34,133 bases of DNA from Jimgerdemannia flammicorona (GCA_003990745.1 RBNI01000301.1:1-34133); one strand, 5' to 3'; positions 10,505-19,866 are shown, numbered from the stretch's first letter. Notes: generated from the letters alone by a model not told the origin. A program made the numbers and translations.

Positions 10505-11254
10505 CTATTCAAATTTGGTTTTCTTCTTCAGTAGCTCATAGATAGATGCTGTAATATTGGAATATCCTTTGATGAATCTTCTATAGTAGCTGGCTAGTCC
10601 AAGGAAGGCATGGACTTCTGTAGTTGTTCTGGGTCTCAGGTAGACTGCAATAGCCTCAATCTTCATGAGGTCTGTGTGGATTCTGGTCTGGTTGATGAGG
10701 TGTCCTAGGTAGGCAATTTCTTGAGCTATAAACTTGCATTTCTTGGGCTTGATATAGAGGCCATGCTCCTTGAGCTTCTTGAGGGCTAGTTGTATATAAT
10801 TGATATATTTCCATGCAGTATTGCTGAAGATGATCACATTATCAATATAGATAAAGAGCCATTTTCCAATCTCATTACTAAAGACTCTGTTCATCATTTG
10901 CTGAAAACTTGCTGGAGTATTGCACATTCCAAATAGCATTTGTAGGTAGATATAGGTGGCATCAGGTGTGATGAAGGCTGATTTCTCACTGGTATCTTGT
11001 GTGAGACCAATCTGATGGAAGCCTGAGAACAGATCCAAGGTGGTGTAGTATTTGGCTTCACTTCTAAGGGTGGTAAGGATTTCTTGAATATTTGACAAGA
11101 GCTGCCTATCCTTCTTGGTGATTGCATTGAGCTTTCTATAGTCAATGCAGAGTCTTGGTACAAACTCTCCAGGCTTGCTTTCTTTCTTTAGAGTAAGGAT
11201 AATGAGTAAAGCCCAGAGACTGATAGCTTGCTTGATGATTCCAGCTTCTTCCAT
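10505..11254 (-). pseudogene. Reverse transcriptase core of element A, catalytic Asp changed
   Basis: An uninterrupted 249-codon stretch in the gag frame. It has EEAGIIKQA, RLCIDYRKLNAIT, TTLDLFSGFHQIGL (first catalytic Asp, residue 74), the FGMCNTPASFQQMMN block, then FIYIDNVIIFSN, AYLGHLI and FLGLASYYRRFIKGYS. This is the palm and connection of a Ty3/Gypsy RT. The YxDD box reads YIDN (residues 136-139); element B has YIDD, so A carries a G-to-A change that removes a metal-binding Asp. The upstream part of the pol frame, before a TAG-type break, has EPKYYYEVDTSDTKP and PPVYREWL, the usual pre-RT motif. Confidence 0.9.
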
Positions 11255-11534
11255 TTCCTTGAGTTCTGCTCATAGCCATTCTCTGTAGACAGGTGGTATG
11301 AGTCTGACTTTCTGATAGATAGGCTTGGTATCACTAGTGTCAACTTCATAATAGTACTTGGGTTCTTGATTGTGGATATCCCTGAAGTCTGTAGCAAGTA
11401 CTCCTTCATTCTGGTGCAGAATCTTGAGAAGTTATTCTTCCAGAGGAAAGTTTTCTCCAATAGTATATGTGTGTTTATTCTGATCCTTGTCTTTCTTGTG
11501 CTCAAGTTTAGTAATCTTAGTAGTAGTATAGGCT

Positions 11535-11914
11535 CCTCTTCCAGTAGATCCAAAGCCTTGTTCTCCTCTCTTAGTCTTGATGAGTTTGATGGCTTCAGTA
11601 ATCTTGGGTTTCTTGATTTTGTGGATCAGCATCTGGTCAATCCTGTCATGCTTCTTAACTTTGAATGGGGTGGTGGGGTTGTGATTTCTGACTATGAGGA
11701 AGATCTCATCAGTATAATCAGGGTCAATTACTCCTCCTTCAACTGAGATTTCACTTTTGGCCAGACTGCTCCTAGTCTTAATAATTCTGGTATGGTTTTT
11801 TGGTAACTTGACTCCAATTCCAGTACCAAGTAGGGTGGTGGTCTGTGGTTTGAGAGTAGCATCTTGAATGCTGACAAGGTCCATTCCTATGGCTCTTTTA
11901 GTCTTATATTCTGG
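11535..11914 (-). pseudogene. dUTPase domain inside the element A polyprotein
   Basis: Between protease and RT, in the same frame, lies a whole trimeric-type dUTPase. All five motifs are readable: motif 1 AIGMDLVSIQD; motif 2 KTRSSLAKSEI; motif 3 GVIDPDYTDEI with the catalytic Asp and the Tyr that stacks on uracil; motif 4 KKHDRIDQMLI; motif 5 RGEQGFGSTG. The family hydrolyses dUTP to dUMP and pyrophosphate and keeps uracil out of newly made DNA. The domain is free of stops in A over motifs 2-5. Length, about 125 residues, is normal for the family. Some non-primate lentiviruses and betaretroviruses carry dUTPases, but at other positions in gag-pol. In a fungal Gypsy element it would reduce uracil incorporation during reverse transcription. 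Confidence 0.88.
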
Positions 11915-12310
11915 GATCTTAGCTTTAGGGTGAAACTTCTTGACCTTAAGGGTGATGTCTGATTCTTATTCCTCCTTATTGTCACTGTCAGCCTAAAGCT
12001 CAGGGGGCTAGTCATCTTCTTTGGCTTTCTTTTTTGCTTTGGCAGCTTCTTGCTTATGTTTCTGTTGGCAGATTTTCCTGACTTCACTGATATAGGACCA
12101 GTAGTTATTCAGGTGTTCAGAGCAGTATATCCTAGTACCATGGGGGCATCTTCCTTGAGGGGCATAGTCATTGATGATTTTGTTGTACCACTGCTCATCT
12201 GTGAGCTTGGGTGTCTTGTTTTTGTTCTTGTTCACTAAGTGCATGAAGATCTCTGTGTTCTCTTCATCTCCTTCCTCCATGTCTAGTAGAACTCCTTTGT
12301 AGACATTGAT
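11915..12310 (-). pseudogene. Protease-dUTPase spacer with a Cys/His cluster
   Basis: The gag-pol frame here is not a domain I know. It contains LTDEQWYNKIINDYAPQG, then RCPHGTRIYCSEHLNNYW (Cys, His, Cys, His arranged like a small zinc site), then a strongly basic helix rich in K, A and E (QEAAKAKKKAKEDD) before stops and the dUTPase. Element B keeps RCPHSARMYCSKYLNNYW, so both Cys and the first His are shared. A role in nucleic-acid binding or as a structural zinc linker is conjecture. Confidence 0.5.
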
Positions 12311-12670
12311 AGAGACTTGTACCTTTCTTTCTCTATAGTTGATCTGCATCTTCTGGGCATTGAGGTCAATGATGGCCTTGGTCTTGTGAAGTCATTGGTT
12401 GCCAATAAGGATGTCATAGTTGGTGGCACTTGTAATAATCATGTCTACTGGAATAGTAGCTCTTCTTATCTTGATGGAGACTTCTTGGATCTTGTCAAGG
12501 GGGGTAGCTCATATACCATTTGCTGTGACATAGACCATCTTGGTGGACTCTTCAATGTCCCAACCTAGGTGGTCAATTGTCTTCTTGCTCATAAGGCATC
12601 CTCCAGCACTGGTATCAATGATGGCATCAAAAATACAGTTTTCGATCTGACATGGAGTATAGGCTGATGT
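12311..12670 (-). pseudogene. Retropepsin-type protease region of element A
   Basis: The frame has CIFDAIIDTSAGGCLMS with the active-site Asp at about 12616, then KTIDHLGWDI, and after a TGA the core strand ...MIITSATNYDILIGNQ, close to the retropepsin I-L-G/D-N flap-end motif (LIGN). The canonical D-T/S-G triad reads D-T-S in A and N-T-S in B, so the Gly is Ser in both. Whether this is a family feature or shared decay cannot be decided from two copies. Confidence 0.7.
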
Positions 12671-14041
12671 CTTGTGCTGGTCTTCAGATTCTTCACCTGA
12701 GTTTTCAGATTCTTCCTGTACATTGTGAGCTTCTACAATCTTGTACTCTTGATTCTTAGCAGTAGCTGCAAGTCCTACTCTCAACTGTTGTCTGAAGGCA
12801 GAGACTTCAGCTAGCTGTCCAAAAGTAGCATTGATCTTCTGTTCCTTGAGGTCCTTGTAGATATCATACTGGTGGATCTTGGTCTTATACAGCTTCTGTT
12901 CCTTCTTGCTTTCACTTTCTCCTAAGACTGAAGTAGTGCCTTCAATGATTTGGTAGGCAGCTTCATCTAACTCCATATCTTGATCAATCTCCTCAGGTTG
13001 AGTCTTACTTTGAATAGTGATAGCTGGGGTCTTCTTTGATCTTCCAACTGGCTTGCTGTTGCTCTTCTTGTCATAGAGCTTGGACCAGGTTCTGGTATCT
13101 TTAGTAGCAGGATAGAATTCAAGCTTCTCATAGTATTCTTCATCAGTGTCACCAATCTCCTCAATGACTACTGTATTGGTTTGTTCTCTAGTTCTGCTAG
13201 CATTGCTTGGTTGGACTTTGTGTCTTGTTTCAGTCATACAATTCTTTGTATAGTGGCCTTCTTCTCTATATCTGAAGCATGTGATATTGCATTCTTCTAT
13301 AGCAGTTGTAAATCTCTGCACTGATCTCCTGTTGGTGCTTCAGACTTCTCTAACAACATTACCAAGGTGTGCAGTTATCTTAACAAACTACTTGGTGAGT
13401 TCTTCCACTGGGTCAGCTTTGGCTACCTTGGGGATAGATGGGGTTGGTTGTCTGTTTACAACTGTAGCAGGTATGATACTAGTTGGCTTTAATGGCTCTA
13501 TCTTGATGCCAGTTATTTTTTCCATTGAGTGTTCAGTAGAGTGTCTGGTAGTCTAATATCTCTGTACAAAGATCACTTTCTGATCAAGAGTCAGTGCAGC
13601 TGGGGTAGACCAGATTGCTAGGGCAATTTCAGGGTAAACTTCTTTGAGGAAGGTTGAATCCACTATTTATTTCTTGAGGGCATCATCATAGTCAGCCAGG
13701 ACAATCTGATGGCAGATTCAGATATAGAATGAGTTGGAATCTTCACTAAGTCCCTGGCAGATAGTATTGAGTTGATTCTTGAGAGCTTGCTTGATCTCTT
13801 CAGTATAGTATATTATTCTGAGGAAGGCCTTTATGTTGGTAAGTTTGGCTGCACCATTATCGGCAATAGTGGTAGCATTGAACTTATCTCTGGCAGGTCC
13901 TCTGAGACTGACTGGTAGAAGGGCCAATTGTGCATCCACACCAAGGGCTTGTATGGTGGTAAATTGTTCAAAGTCTTCAATGAAAGTCAGGATTGACTCT
14001 TCAGTAATATATCTATAGAATGTGGGGGGATACATTTCCAT
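12671..14041 (-). pseudogene. Gag of element A
   Basis: Starts at ATG 14041 (MEMYPPTFYRYITEES), about 120 bases after the 5' LTR. The N-terminal half has the gag-capsid signature LPVSLRGPARDKFNA and a helical region to QLNTICQGLSEDSNSFY. After stops (TGA at 13718-13720, TAA, TAG) a zinc knuckle follows at about 13279-13240: C-F-R-Y-x4-H-x4-C, where the second Cys is Tyr. Then comes a long acidic linker (EEIGDTDEEYYEKLEF and DQDMELDEAAYQIIEG) running into the protease. Same frame as protease, dUTPase and RT, so gag and pol form one reading frame without a gag-pol frameshift. Confidence 0.8.
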
Positions 14042-14365
14042 CTTATCTTGAATTCTTACAGGGGTGACTCTTGTAGTCAGAGTAGTTGTTGTGGAGGTTG
14101 TTCATTTTTCAGCTTAAAAGTGAGAGATTTGTCTTGAATCACCAGCCAATAGGCACTAAGTTGTCATGTAGTGATTGCTGAGTTCTTCAAATATACCAGA
14201 TTCTCTTCAAGATATATCTCTTAGACTAACTTAAGTTTGTTATAAGCAAGTTCTTATTGGAGTGTCTTCCCAAGGTCTTATAGTTCTCAAACTTCTTATC
14301 TTTAACTACCTTGTTATCTCTTAGATTGCTTGTAAGGGATTGTGTATAAGTGAACTGGAACTGAC

Positions 14366-14398
14366 TTTATTTCAGAGGAAATAAGAGGAGTATTTATA
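14366..14398 (-). promoter_or_regulatory. LTR promoter (TATAAATA) and AATAAA of the 5' LTR of A
   Basis: TATAAATA (14391-14398, in TTGTATAAATACTCC) and AATAAA (14366-14371) lie between the U3 ORF and the LTR end. This pair is kept in A and in the 5' LTR of B, which argues that most of the LTR, including the ORF, is U3. Confidence 0.55.
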
Positions 14399-14625
14399 CA
14401 AAATATAATTTAATAATTGCTAAGATATAAAGCTAAATATAAATTCCAATAACTAAAATAAAATATCAGGATAGGAAAAACTGCTAAGTTCCAGGGTCAG
14501 CACTGATAGTTGTATAGGTTCAGGATACTGGTATAATTCGGTATTACATCAGAATACCAGTGCTGACATTATTCAGTATTACATCAAAATGCTGGTGCTG
14601 GCATTCTGATATATAACCAAGGGAC

Positions 14626-15482
14626 TTAGAGCAGAATGTTCAAGACTATAGGGGCTTCATCATCAGAGGTCAGGATGTCTTTGAAAGAGATGAGGTCCAC
14701 GAACATCTTATCTATCTTATCATTATTATCACATAGGTCATATATTTCACATACTTCATATGCTTCATTGTATGTCTCATATATGTTGTGCAGGATGACA
14801 TCATCGCTGATGACATCATCACATTCAGTGGTAGGGAAATTGGGGGCTCTCCAATCTATGAGGTTCTCTTCCACAAAATAGAGAACAAATGTAGGATCTT
14901 GGGGAGGTCTAATCTGAATACTTGGGCCTTGGAATACTGAGATCAATCCTTGCAGGAATTGGTCTAGATTGTCCTGAAGGATGGAATGCCAGAAGTCTTC
15001 TACTTCATCACTATTGAGGGTGATAGTGGACTGGGCTTCTGTGGCTACCCTGGCTTCTAGTACATTGATACAGCAGGATGACAGGTCTCTGAAGTCTGAG
15101 ACTCTAATATACTCCAAGTTGGGATCAACCATAGTGCATGCCTGAAGATCTGATGGATCTTCTTAGCTATCCTTGCCTTGTATATATCCATGGAAGTAGT
15201 ATCTTATAGCTCTTAAGGGCTGGCCTGTGGAAACTCCCAGCAGAGGAGGTTTCCTATTTCATACTCCTGCCATATTTGAAGGTATTCAGTAGCAATAGTG
15301 ATCCTTGTTTCCATTTTACAGTGGTAGAGGATATAATAATAAGGGTCACCAGTATCCAGGTTGATACTAGGAGTCCTTCTTGAGTGGATCCTCATGGCTC
15401 TTCTGATGTCTTGGAATATCCTCTCTTTGACTGAGATGTCTTGGTAGTTCCTTGACCTTGAGGTTTGGCAAGCAGCAGGTAT
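14626..15482 (-). pseudogene. LTR-encoded U3 ORF, copy in the 5' LTR of A
   Basis: Start codon decayed to ATA (15482) and one base lost near 15124, so the product is split into two frames. The C-terminal 168 codons (14626-15132) are open: NLEYIRVSDFRDL, STITLNSDEVEDFWH, SIQIRPPQDPTF, LIDWRAPNFP, DDVISDDVILHNIY and SFKDILTSDDEA. The N-terminal part (15213-15395) reads SRRTPSINLDTGDPYYYI and IWQEYEIGNLLCWEFPQ. Despite the shift, most W and Q codons lost in other copies are intact here, which makes this the best source for the family sequence. Confidence 0.7.
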
Positions 15483-15562
15483 TTTGTTTGTGGTAAGTCT
15501 TTGAGCTATTTTGGGATTAGTGAGTCTTGTTGGTTGCTGCTACTGTGGTTCCTTGATCCTTC

Positions 15563-15569
15563 TTTTATA
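15563..15569 (-). promoter_or_regulatory. TATAAAA box upstream of the U3 ORF, 5' LTR of A
   Basis: TATAAAA in GAAATATAAAAGAAGG, about 80 bases before the ORF start. Conserved in both LTRs of B. Inferred promoter of the LTR ORF. Confidence 0.45.
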
Positions 15570-15724
15570 TTTCTCAGGATACTTGTACTGTAATCACAAT
15601 GACTTACAGTTGGTCATCATTACTCATCTCATATGCCATATGATCTTCTTGTACTCTGATCTGGTAGCTTGCAAGGAAAGACTGTCTCATGTGCTGATAT
15701 CATCATTCTGGGATCACTGTTACA

Positions 15725-15809
15725 ATAGTAATAATATTGAAGATTCTTAATAGATTTCTCAATTTCAAGATAATCAGCAAGTGGAGAGTTATAATATTCT
15801 TATAATATC
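15725..15809 (-). pseudogene. Gypsy element C, piece 3: integrase N-terminal zinc-binding region
   Basis: The minus strand reads EYYNSPLADYLEIEKSIKNL and a run of Tyr, the decayed form of the H-x-S-P-L-A-G-H-P-G-I-x-K-T block in the HHCC domain of Gypsy integrases. It lies between the MITE (upstream) and element A (downstream). It contains the right ATAG duplication of A (15725-15728) and the left 8-bp duplication of the MITE (15802-15809). Confidence 0.7.
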
Positions 15810-15993
15810 TAGTACTTCTAAATCAATTTGAATCAAATCAAATTAAATTTGAATTAAATTGAGAGTTTGATTTAAACTTTATTTTTTTAAATATAATAAC
15901 TCAATAAAAATATATCCAAATTTTAATAATCTTTAGCTTATTAGATTTCTTTTATATAGAGAAATCTAATAAGCTAAAGATTGTTAAATATAG
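15810..15993. mobile_element. hAT-type MITE, left part (interrupted by element B)
   Basis: Starts TAGTACTTCTAAATC. The first ~70 bases resemble the left end of the big hAT at 20317 (shared block TCAATTTGAATCAAATC). Its other end is at 31097-31189, which closes with GAGAGTACTA, an inverted match. Flanking 8-bp duplications ATAATATC at 15802-15809 and 31190-31197 are identical. With B removed the MITE is about 277 bp and has no coding frame. Confidence 0.85.
15928..15982. repeat. Perfect 23-bp inverted repeat with 9-base loop inside the MITE
   Basis: Arms at 15928-15950 (starting AATCTTTAGC) and 15960-15982 (ending GCTAAAGATT) pair at every base; the loop is 15951-15959. In an otherwise transition-riddled region, a perfect hairpin suggests recent formation or gene-conversion-like correction. 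Confidence 0.85.
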
Positions 15994-16162
15994 TGTAACA
16001 GTGATTTCAGAATAGTGATATCATCACAGAAGACAGCTTTTTCTTATAAGCCACTAGATTAGAGTTCAAGAAGATCATATAGCATGACTCACCTAAGCTA
16101 TAAGATGAGCAATGATGACTAACCATAAGTCATTATAACTATAAGATAGATATCTCAAGAAA

Positions 16163-16169
16163 TATAAAA
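16163..16169 (+). promoter_or_regulatory. TATAAAA box upstream of the U3 ORF, 5' LTR of B
   Basis: TATAAAA in AAATATAAAAGAAG, 84 bases before the ORF ATG; the same motif is found in the other LTR of B (29707-29713) and in A. Confidence 0.45.
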
Positions 16170-16252
16170 GAAGAACTAAGGAACCACAATAGCAGCAACT
16201 CAAACAAGACTTATAAAATCCCAAAATAGCTCAAAGACTTACTATAAACAAA

Positions 16253-17107
16253 ATGTCTACCACTTACCAAACCTCAAGATTAAGAAACTACCAAGACTTC
16301 TCAGTTCAAGAAAGAATGTTCTAAGACATCAGAAGAGTAATAATGACTCACATCAGAAGGACTCCTAGCCTTAATCTGGATACTAGTGACCCTTATCACT
16401 TTATTCTCTACTACTATAAAATGGAAATAAGGATCACTATTACTACCAAATATCTCTGGATATAACAGGAATATGAAATAAGAAACCTCCTCTACTAGGA
16501 ATTCCCTTAGACTAGTCCCCAGGAGATATAAGATACTACTCCTATAGATACATATGAATTGAGGGTAGCTAAAAAGATCTATCAGGTCTTTAGGTATATA
16601 TCTTGACCAATCTCCAACTTAGAGTATACCAGATTCTCAGACTTCAAGAAATTATCAGCCTACTATACAGATGTACTAGAGACCATAGTGGTTATAGAAG
16701 TCTAACCCACTATTACTCTTAAAAGTAATAAGGTAGGAGAGTTCTGGAATTCCATCCTTGAGGACAATTCTGATCAATTCCTGTAAGGATTAATCTCAGT
16801 ATTCTAAGGCCCCAGTATCCAGGTTAGGCCCCCTCAAGATTCCACCTTTATCTCTTACTTTATAGAAGAGAACTTTATAGATTAGAGAGCCCCTGATCTT
16901 CTTACTCCCACTGCCTCTAAACATGATGATGTTATTAGCGATAATGTCATTCTGTATATGTATGAAATACATGATATATATGAAATATATGAAACAGATA
17001 AAATGTTTGCTAATCTTATTTCTTTTAAAGATATTCTGTCTCTAACCTCTAGTCTTGATAATAGTGATAAAGATAAAGTCTCTAGGATTCTGAACATTTT
17101 ATTCTGA
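16253..17107 (+). pseudogene. LTR-encoded U3 ORF, copy in the 5' LTR of B
   Basis: One continuous frame of 285 codons, ATG 16253 to TGA 17105-17107, start MSTTYQTSRLRNYQDFSV. It is broken by a dozen stops, TAA or TAG in place of Q and W and one TGA, but has no indel. Blocks shared with A: NLDTSDPYHFILYYYKME, AKKIYQVFR, TLKSNKVGEFWNSILED, IQVRPPQDSTF, then a tail with KHDDVISDNVI and YEIHDIYEIYE, a short Tyr/Glu repeat, and SFKDILSLTSS. Stops hit mainly Q and W codons, so the ancestral copy was presumably open over its full length. Function unknown. Confidence 0.75.
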
Positions 17108-17314
17108 GTTCTTTATATAACTATTAAAATTCTTTTAGCATTCTAATTTTATATAACTGAAATTATTTCAGCATTCTGATCTTGTACAACCAATTGTACA
17201 GATACTTGAATTTATACTTACAACTGAAGTTTTCTGTATTCAAGTATCTTATTTATTTGATTATTAAAATTTATATTTAGTTTTATAACTTAGCAACTAT
17301 TGAATTATATTTTG

Positions 17315-17347
17315 TATAAATACCCCTCTCATTTCTTTTTAAATAAA
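17315..17347 (+). promoter_or_regulatory. LTR promoter (TATAAATA) and AATAAA of the 5' LTR of B
   Basis: TATAAATACCCC (17315-17326) then AATAAA (17342-17347), about 210 bases after the ORF. In the 3' LTR of B the TATAAATA is kept (30824-30831), but roughly 30 bases including AATAAA are missing. Confidence 0.55.
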
Positions 17348-17728
17348 GTCAGTAGTCAAGTATTCAAATACTTGAATATTTAAGTCCCTAACTACTCAGA
17401 AGTACAGAAGTTCTAGTCTTCTATTTAATTCCAAGCAAGTGAATCCAAGAGATAACAGAATAGTTTAAAGATAAGAAGTTTGAAGACTATAAGACCTTGA
17501 AAAGGCACTCTAATAGAGCTTGCTTATAAGAAATTTATAGTTAGTCTAAGAGATATATCTTGAAGAGAATCTGATATACTTGGGGAACTTAGCACCTACT
17601 ATATGACAACTTGGTACTCATTGGCTAGTGATATCATTAGGATCTCTTACTTTTAAGCTAAAAAATGAACAACTACTACAATAACTACTCTGACTACAAG
17701 AGTCATCTTCTACAAGAATCAAGATAAG

Positions 17729-19866
17729 ATGGAAATATATCCCTCCACATTTTATAGATTTACCACTGAAGAGTCAATCCTGACCTTTATTGAAGACTTT
17801 AAACAATTTGCTACTGTATAAGCTCTCACTGTAAAAGCACAATTGGCCCTTCTACTAGTCAGCCTCAGAGAACCTGCCAGAGATAAGTTCAATACAGTCA
17901 CCATTGCTGATACTAGTACAGCCAAACTCACCAATATGAAGAACTTTCTCAGAACTATATACTATACTGAAAAGATCAAGCAAGCTCTCAAAGATCAACT
18001 CAACACTATCTGCCAAGGACTCAATAAAGACCTCAACTCATTCTATACTTGAATCTACTATCAGATTGTCTTGGTTAGCTATAATAATACCCTCAAGAAA
18101 TAGATAGCTGATTCAATCTTCCTAAAAAGAGTCCACTATGAAATCATACTAGCAATCTAGTCTATTCCAGCTACTCTGACCCTTGATTAGAAAGTAGTCT
18201 TTATATAGAGATATTGAACTGCCAGACACCCTGCCAAATACTCAATGAAAAGAATAACTTATATTAAGATAGAGCCATTAAAGCCAACCAGTATCATACC
18301 TATTATAGCTATCAATAGACAAATATTCCCACCTATTTCCAAGATGACCAAAACTGACTCAGTGGAGAAACTCACCCAGCAGTTTGCCAAGATGATGACT
18401 GTACATCTTGGTGATATTGTTAGAGAAGTATGAAGTACCAATAAGAGACCAGTGCAGAAGTTTGCAGTTACTACAGAGGAATATATCATTATATGCTTTA
18501 AATATTGAGAAGAAGGCCACTATGCAAAGAATTGTATAACTGAAATAAGGCACAGAGCTCAATCAAGTAATGCTACTAGAATTAGAGAATAAACTAATAC
18601 TGTAGTCATCAAGAAGATTAGTGATACTGATGATGAAGAATACTATGAGGAGTTTGAATTCTATCCTGTTACTGAAGGTATCAGAACTCAGTCCAAGCCC
18701 TATGATAAGAAGGGTAATAGTAAGCCAGCTGGAAGACTATAAAAGACCTCAACCATCACTATTTAAAGTAAGATCCAATCTGAGGAGATTGATCAAGATA
18801 TAGAGTTAGATAAAGCTATCTGCTATCTGCTAAATTATTGAAGACACTACTCTAGTCTTAGAAGAAAGTGAAAGCAAGAAAGAACAGAAGCTGTATAAGA
18901 CCAAGATCCACTAGTATGATATCTATAAGGACCTTAAGGAATAGAAGATCAATACTACTTTTGGACAACTAGCAGAAGTCCTTGCCTTCAGATAATAGTT
19001 AAGAGTAGAACTTGCAATTACTGTCAAGAATTAAGAGTACAAGATCATAGAAGCTCACAATGTACAAGAAGACTCAGGTAAAGAATCTGCAGATTAGTAT
19101 AAGATCTCTATCTATACTTAGTATTAGATTGAAGATTGTATCTTTAATGCTACATATTATTAATACTAGTGCTGGAGGATGTCTTATAAGCAAGAAGGCA
19201 ATTGACTGCCTAGGCTGAGACATTGAAGAATCTATCAAAATAGTCTATGTTACAGTAGATAGTATATGAGCTACCCTCTTAAGTAAGATTTGAGAAGTCC
19301 TCATCAAGATTGGAGGAGCTATTATCCTAGTAGATATAATTGTTACAAGTACCACTAACTATAATATCCTCATTGACAACTAATGGCTTCATAAGACTAA
19401 GGCTATTATTGACCTCAATGCCCAGAAGATACAGATCAACTATAGAGAAAAAAAGATATAAGTCTCTATTAATGTCTACAAAGAAGTACTATCAAATATA
19501 GAGAAAGGAGATGAAGAGGATATAGAAGTCTTCATGCACTCAGTGTATAAGAACAAGAGCAAGATGACTAAGCTCACAGATGAGCAATAGTACAATAAGA
19601 TTATTGATAGCTATACTCCTTAAGAAAGATGTCCCCATAGTGCTAGGATGTACTGTTCTAAATATCTGAATAACTACTGGTCCTATATCAGTTAAGTTAG
19701 AAAAATCTGTCAACAAAGATATGAGCAAGAAGCTGCTGAAGCAAAAAAGAAAGCTAAAGAAGATGACCAGCCCCCAGAGCTTCAAGCTGATAGTAATGAT
19801 GAGGAAGAATAAGAACCAGACATTACTCTCAAGGTTAAGAAGTTTTACCCCAAAGCTAAGATCCCA
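17729..19866 (+). pseudogene. Gag, protease and spacer of element B
   Basis: Starts at ATG 17729 (MEIYPSTFYRFTTEES). Shows the same blocks as A: LVSLREPARDKFNT, then a TGA after NSFYT shared with A, and a zinc knuckle with C-F-K-Y-x4-H-x4-C around 18485-18540 (second Cys is Tyr, as in A). The acidic linker follows, then the protease site reading INTSAGGC (Asp to Asn) and the Cys/His spacer RCPHSARMYC. Small insertions shift the frame between gag and dUTPase. Stops are more numerous than in A. Confidence 0.8.

Larger units (their letters stand above)
6902..15724 (-). mobile_element. Element A: Ty3/Gypsy-type LTR retrotransposon with dUTPase and U3 ORF
   Basis: A complete but mutated element of 8823 bp, coding on the minus strand. 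LTRs at 6902-8465 and 14162-15724 begin TGTAA on the coding strand and end TGACA (right) or TAATA (left, decayed). A polypurine tract abuts the 3' LTR and an ATAG duplication flanks the element. Order in coding direction: 5' LTR with ORF, short leader with possible primer-binding sequence starting TGG-like 3 bases after the LTR, gag, protease, spacer, dUTPase, RT, RNase H, integrase, polypurine tract, 3' LTR with ORF. From gag to RNase H it is one frame interrupted by stops; integrase is shifted by one base. The two LTRs differ by several percent, mostly by transitions, so LTR divergence would overestimate age. Confidence 0.9.
14162..15724 (-). repeat. 5' LTR of element A (1563 bp)
   Basis: Coding-strand start TGTAACAG at 15724, end CATGACA at 14162. 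One base shorter than the 3' LTR because of a deletion in the ORF near 15124 (GTTGGGATC against GTTGGGGATC). Contains TATAAAA at 15563-15569, the U3 ORF, TATAAATA at 14391-14398 and AATAAA at 14366-14371. Confidence 0.9.
15994..17608 (+). repeat. 5' LTR of element B (1615 bp)
   Basis: TGTAACAG at 15994, end ATATGACA at 17608. Same layout as the A LTRs: TATAAAA 16163-16169, ORF 16253-17107, TATAAATA 17315-17322, AATAAA 17342-17347. Confidence 0.9.

Noticed and set aside
11188..11746. Open frames of 121 codons (-) and 126 codons (+) around the RT start of element A
   Set aside because: Both overlap the gag-pol frame, which shows conserved dUTPase and RT motifs; these are shadows.
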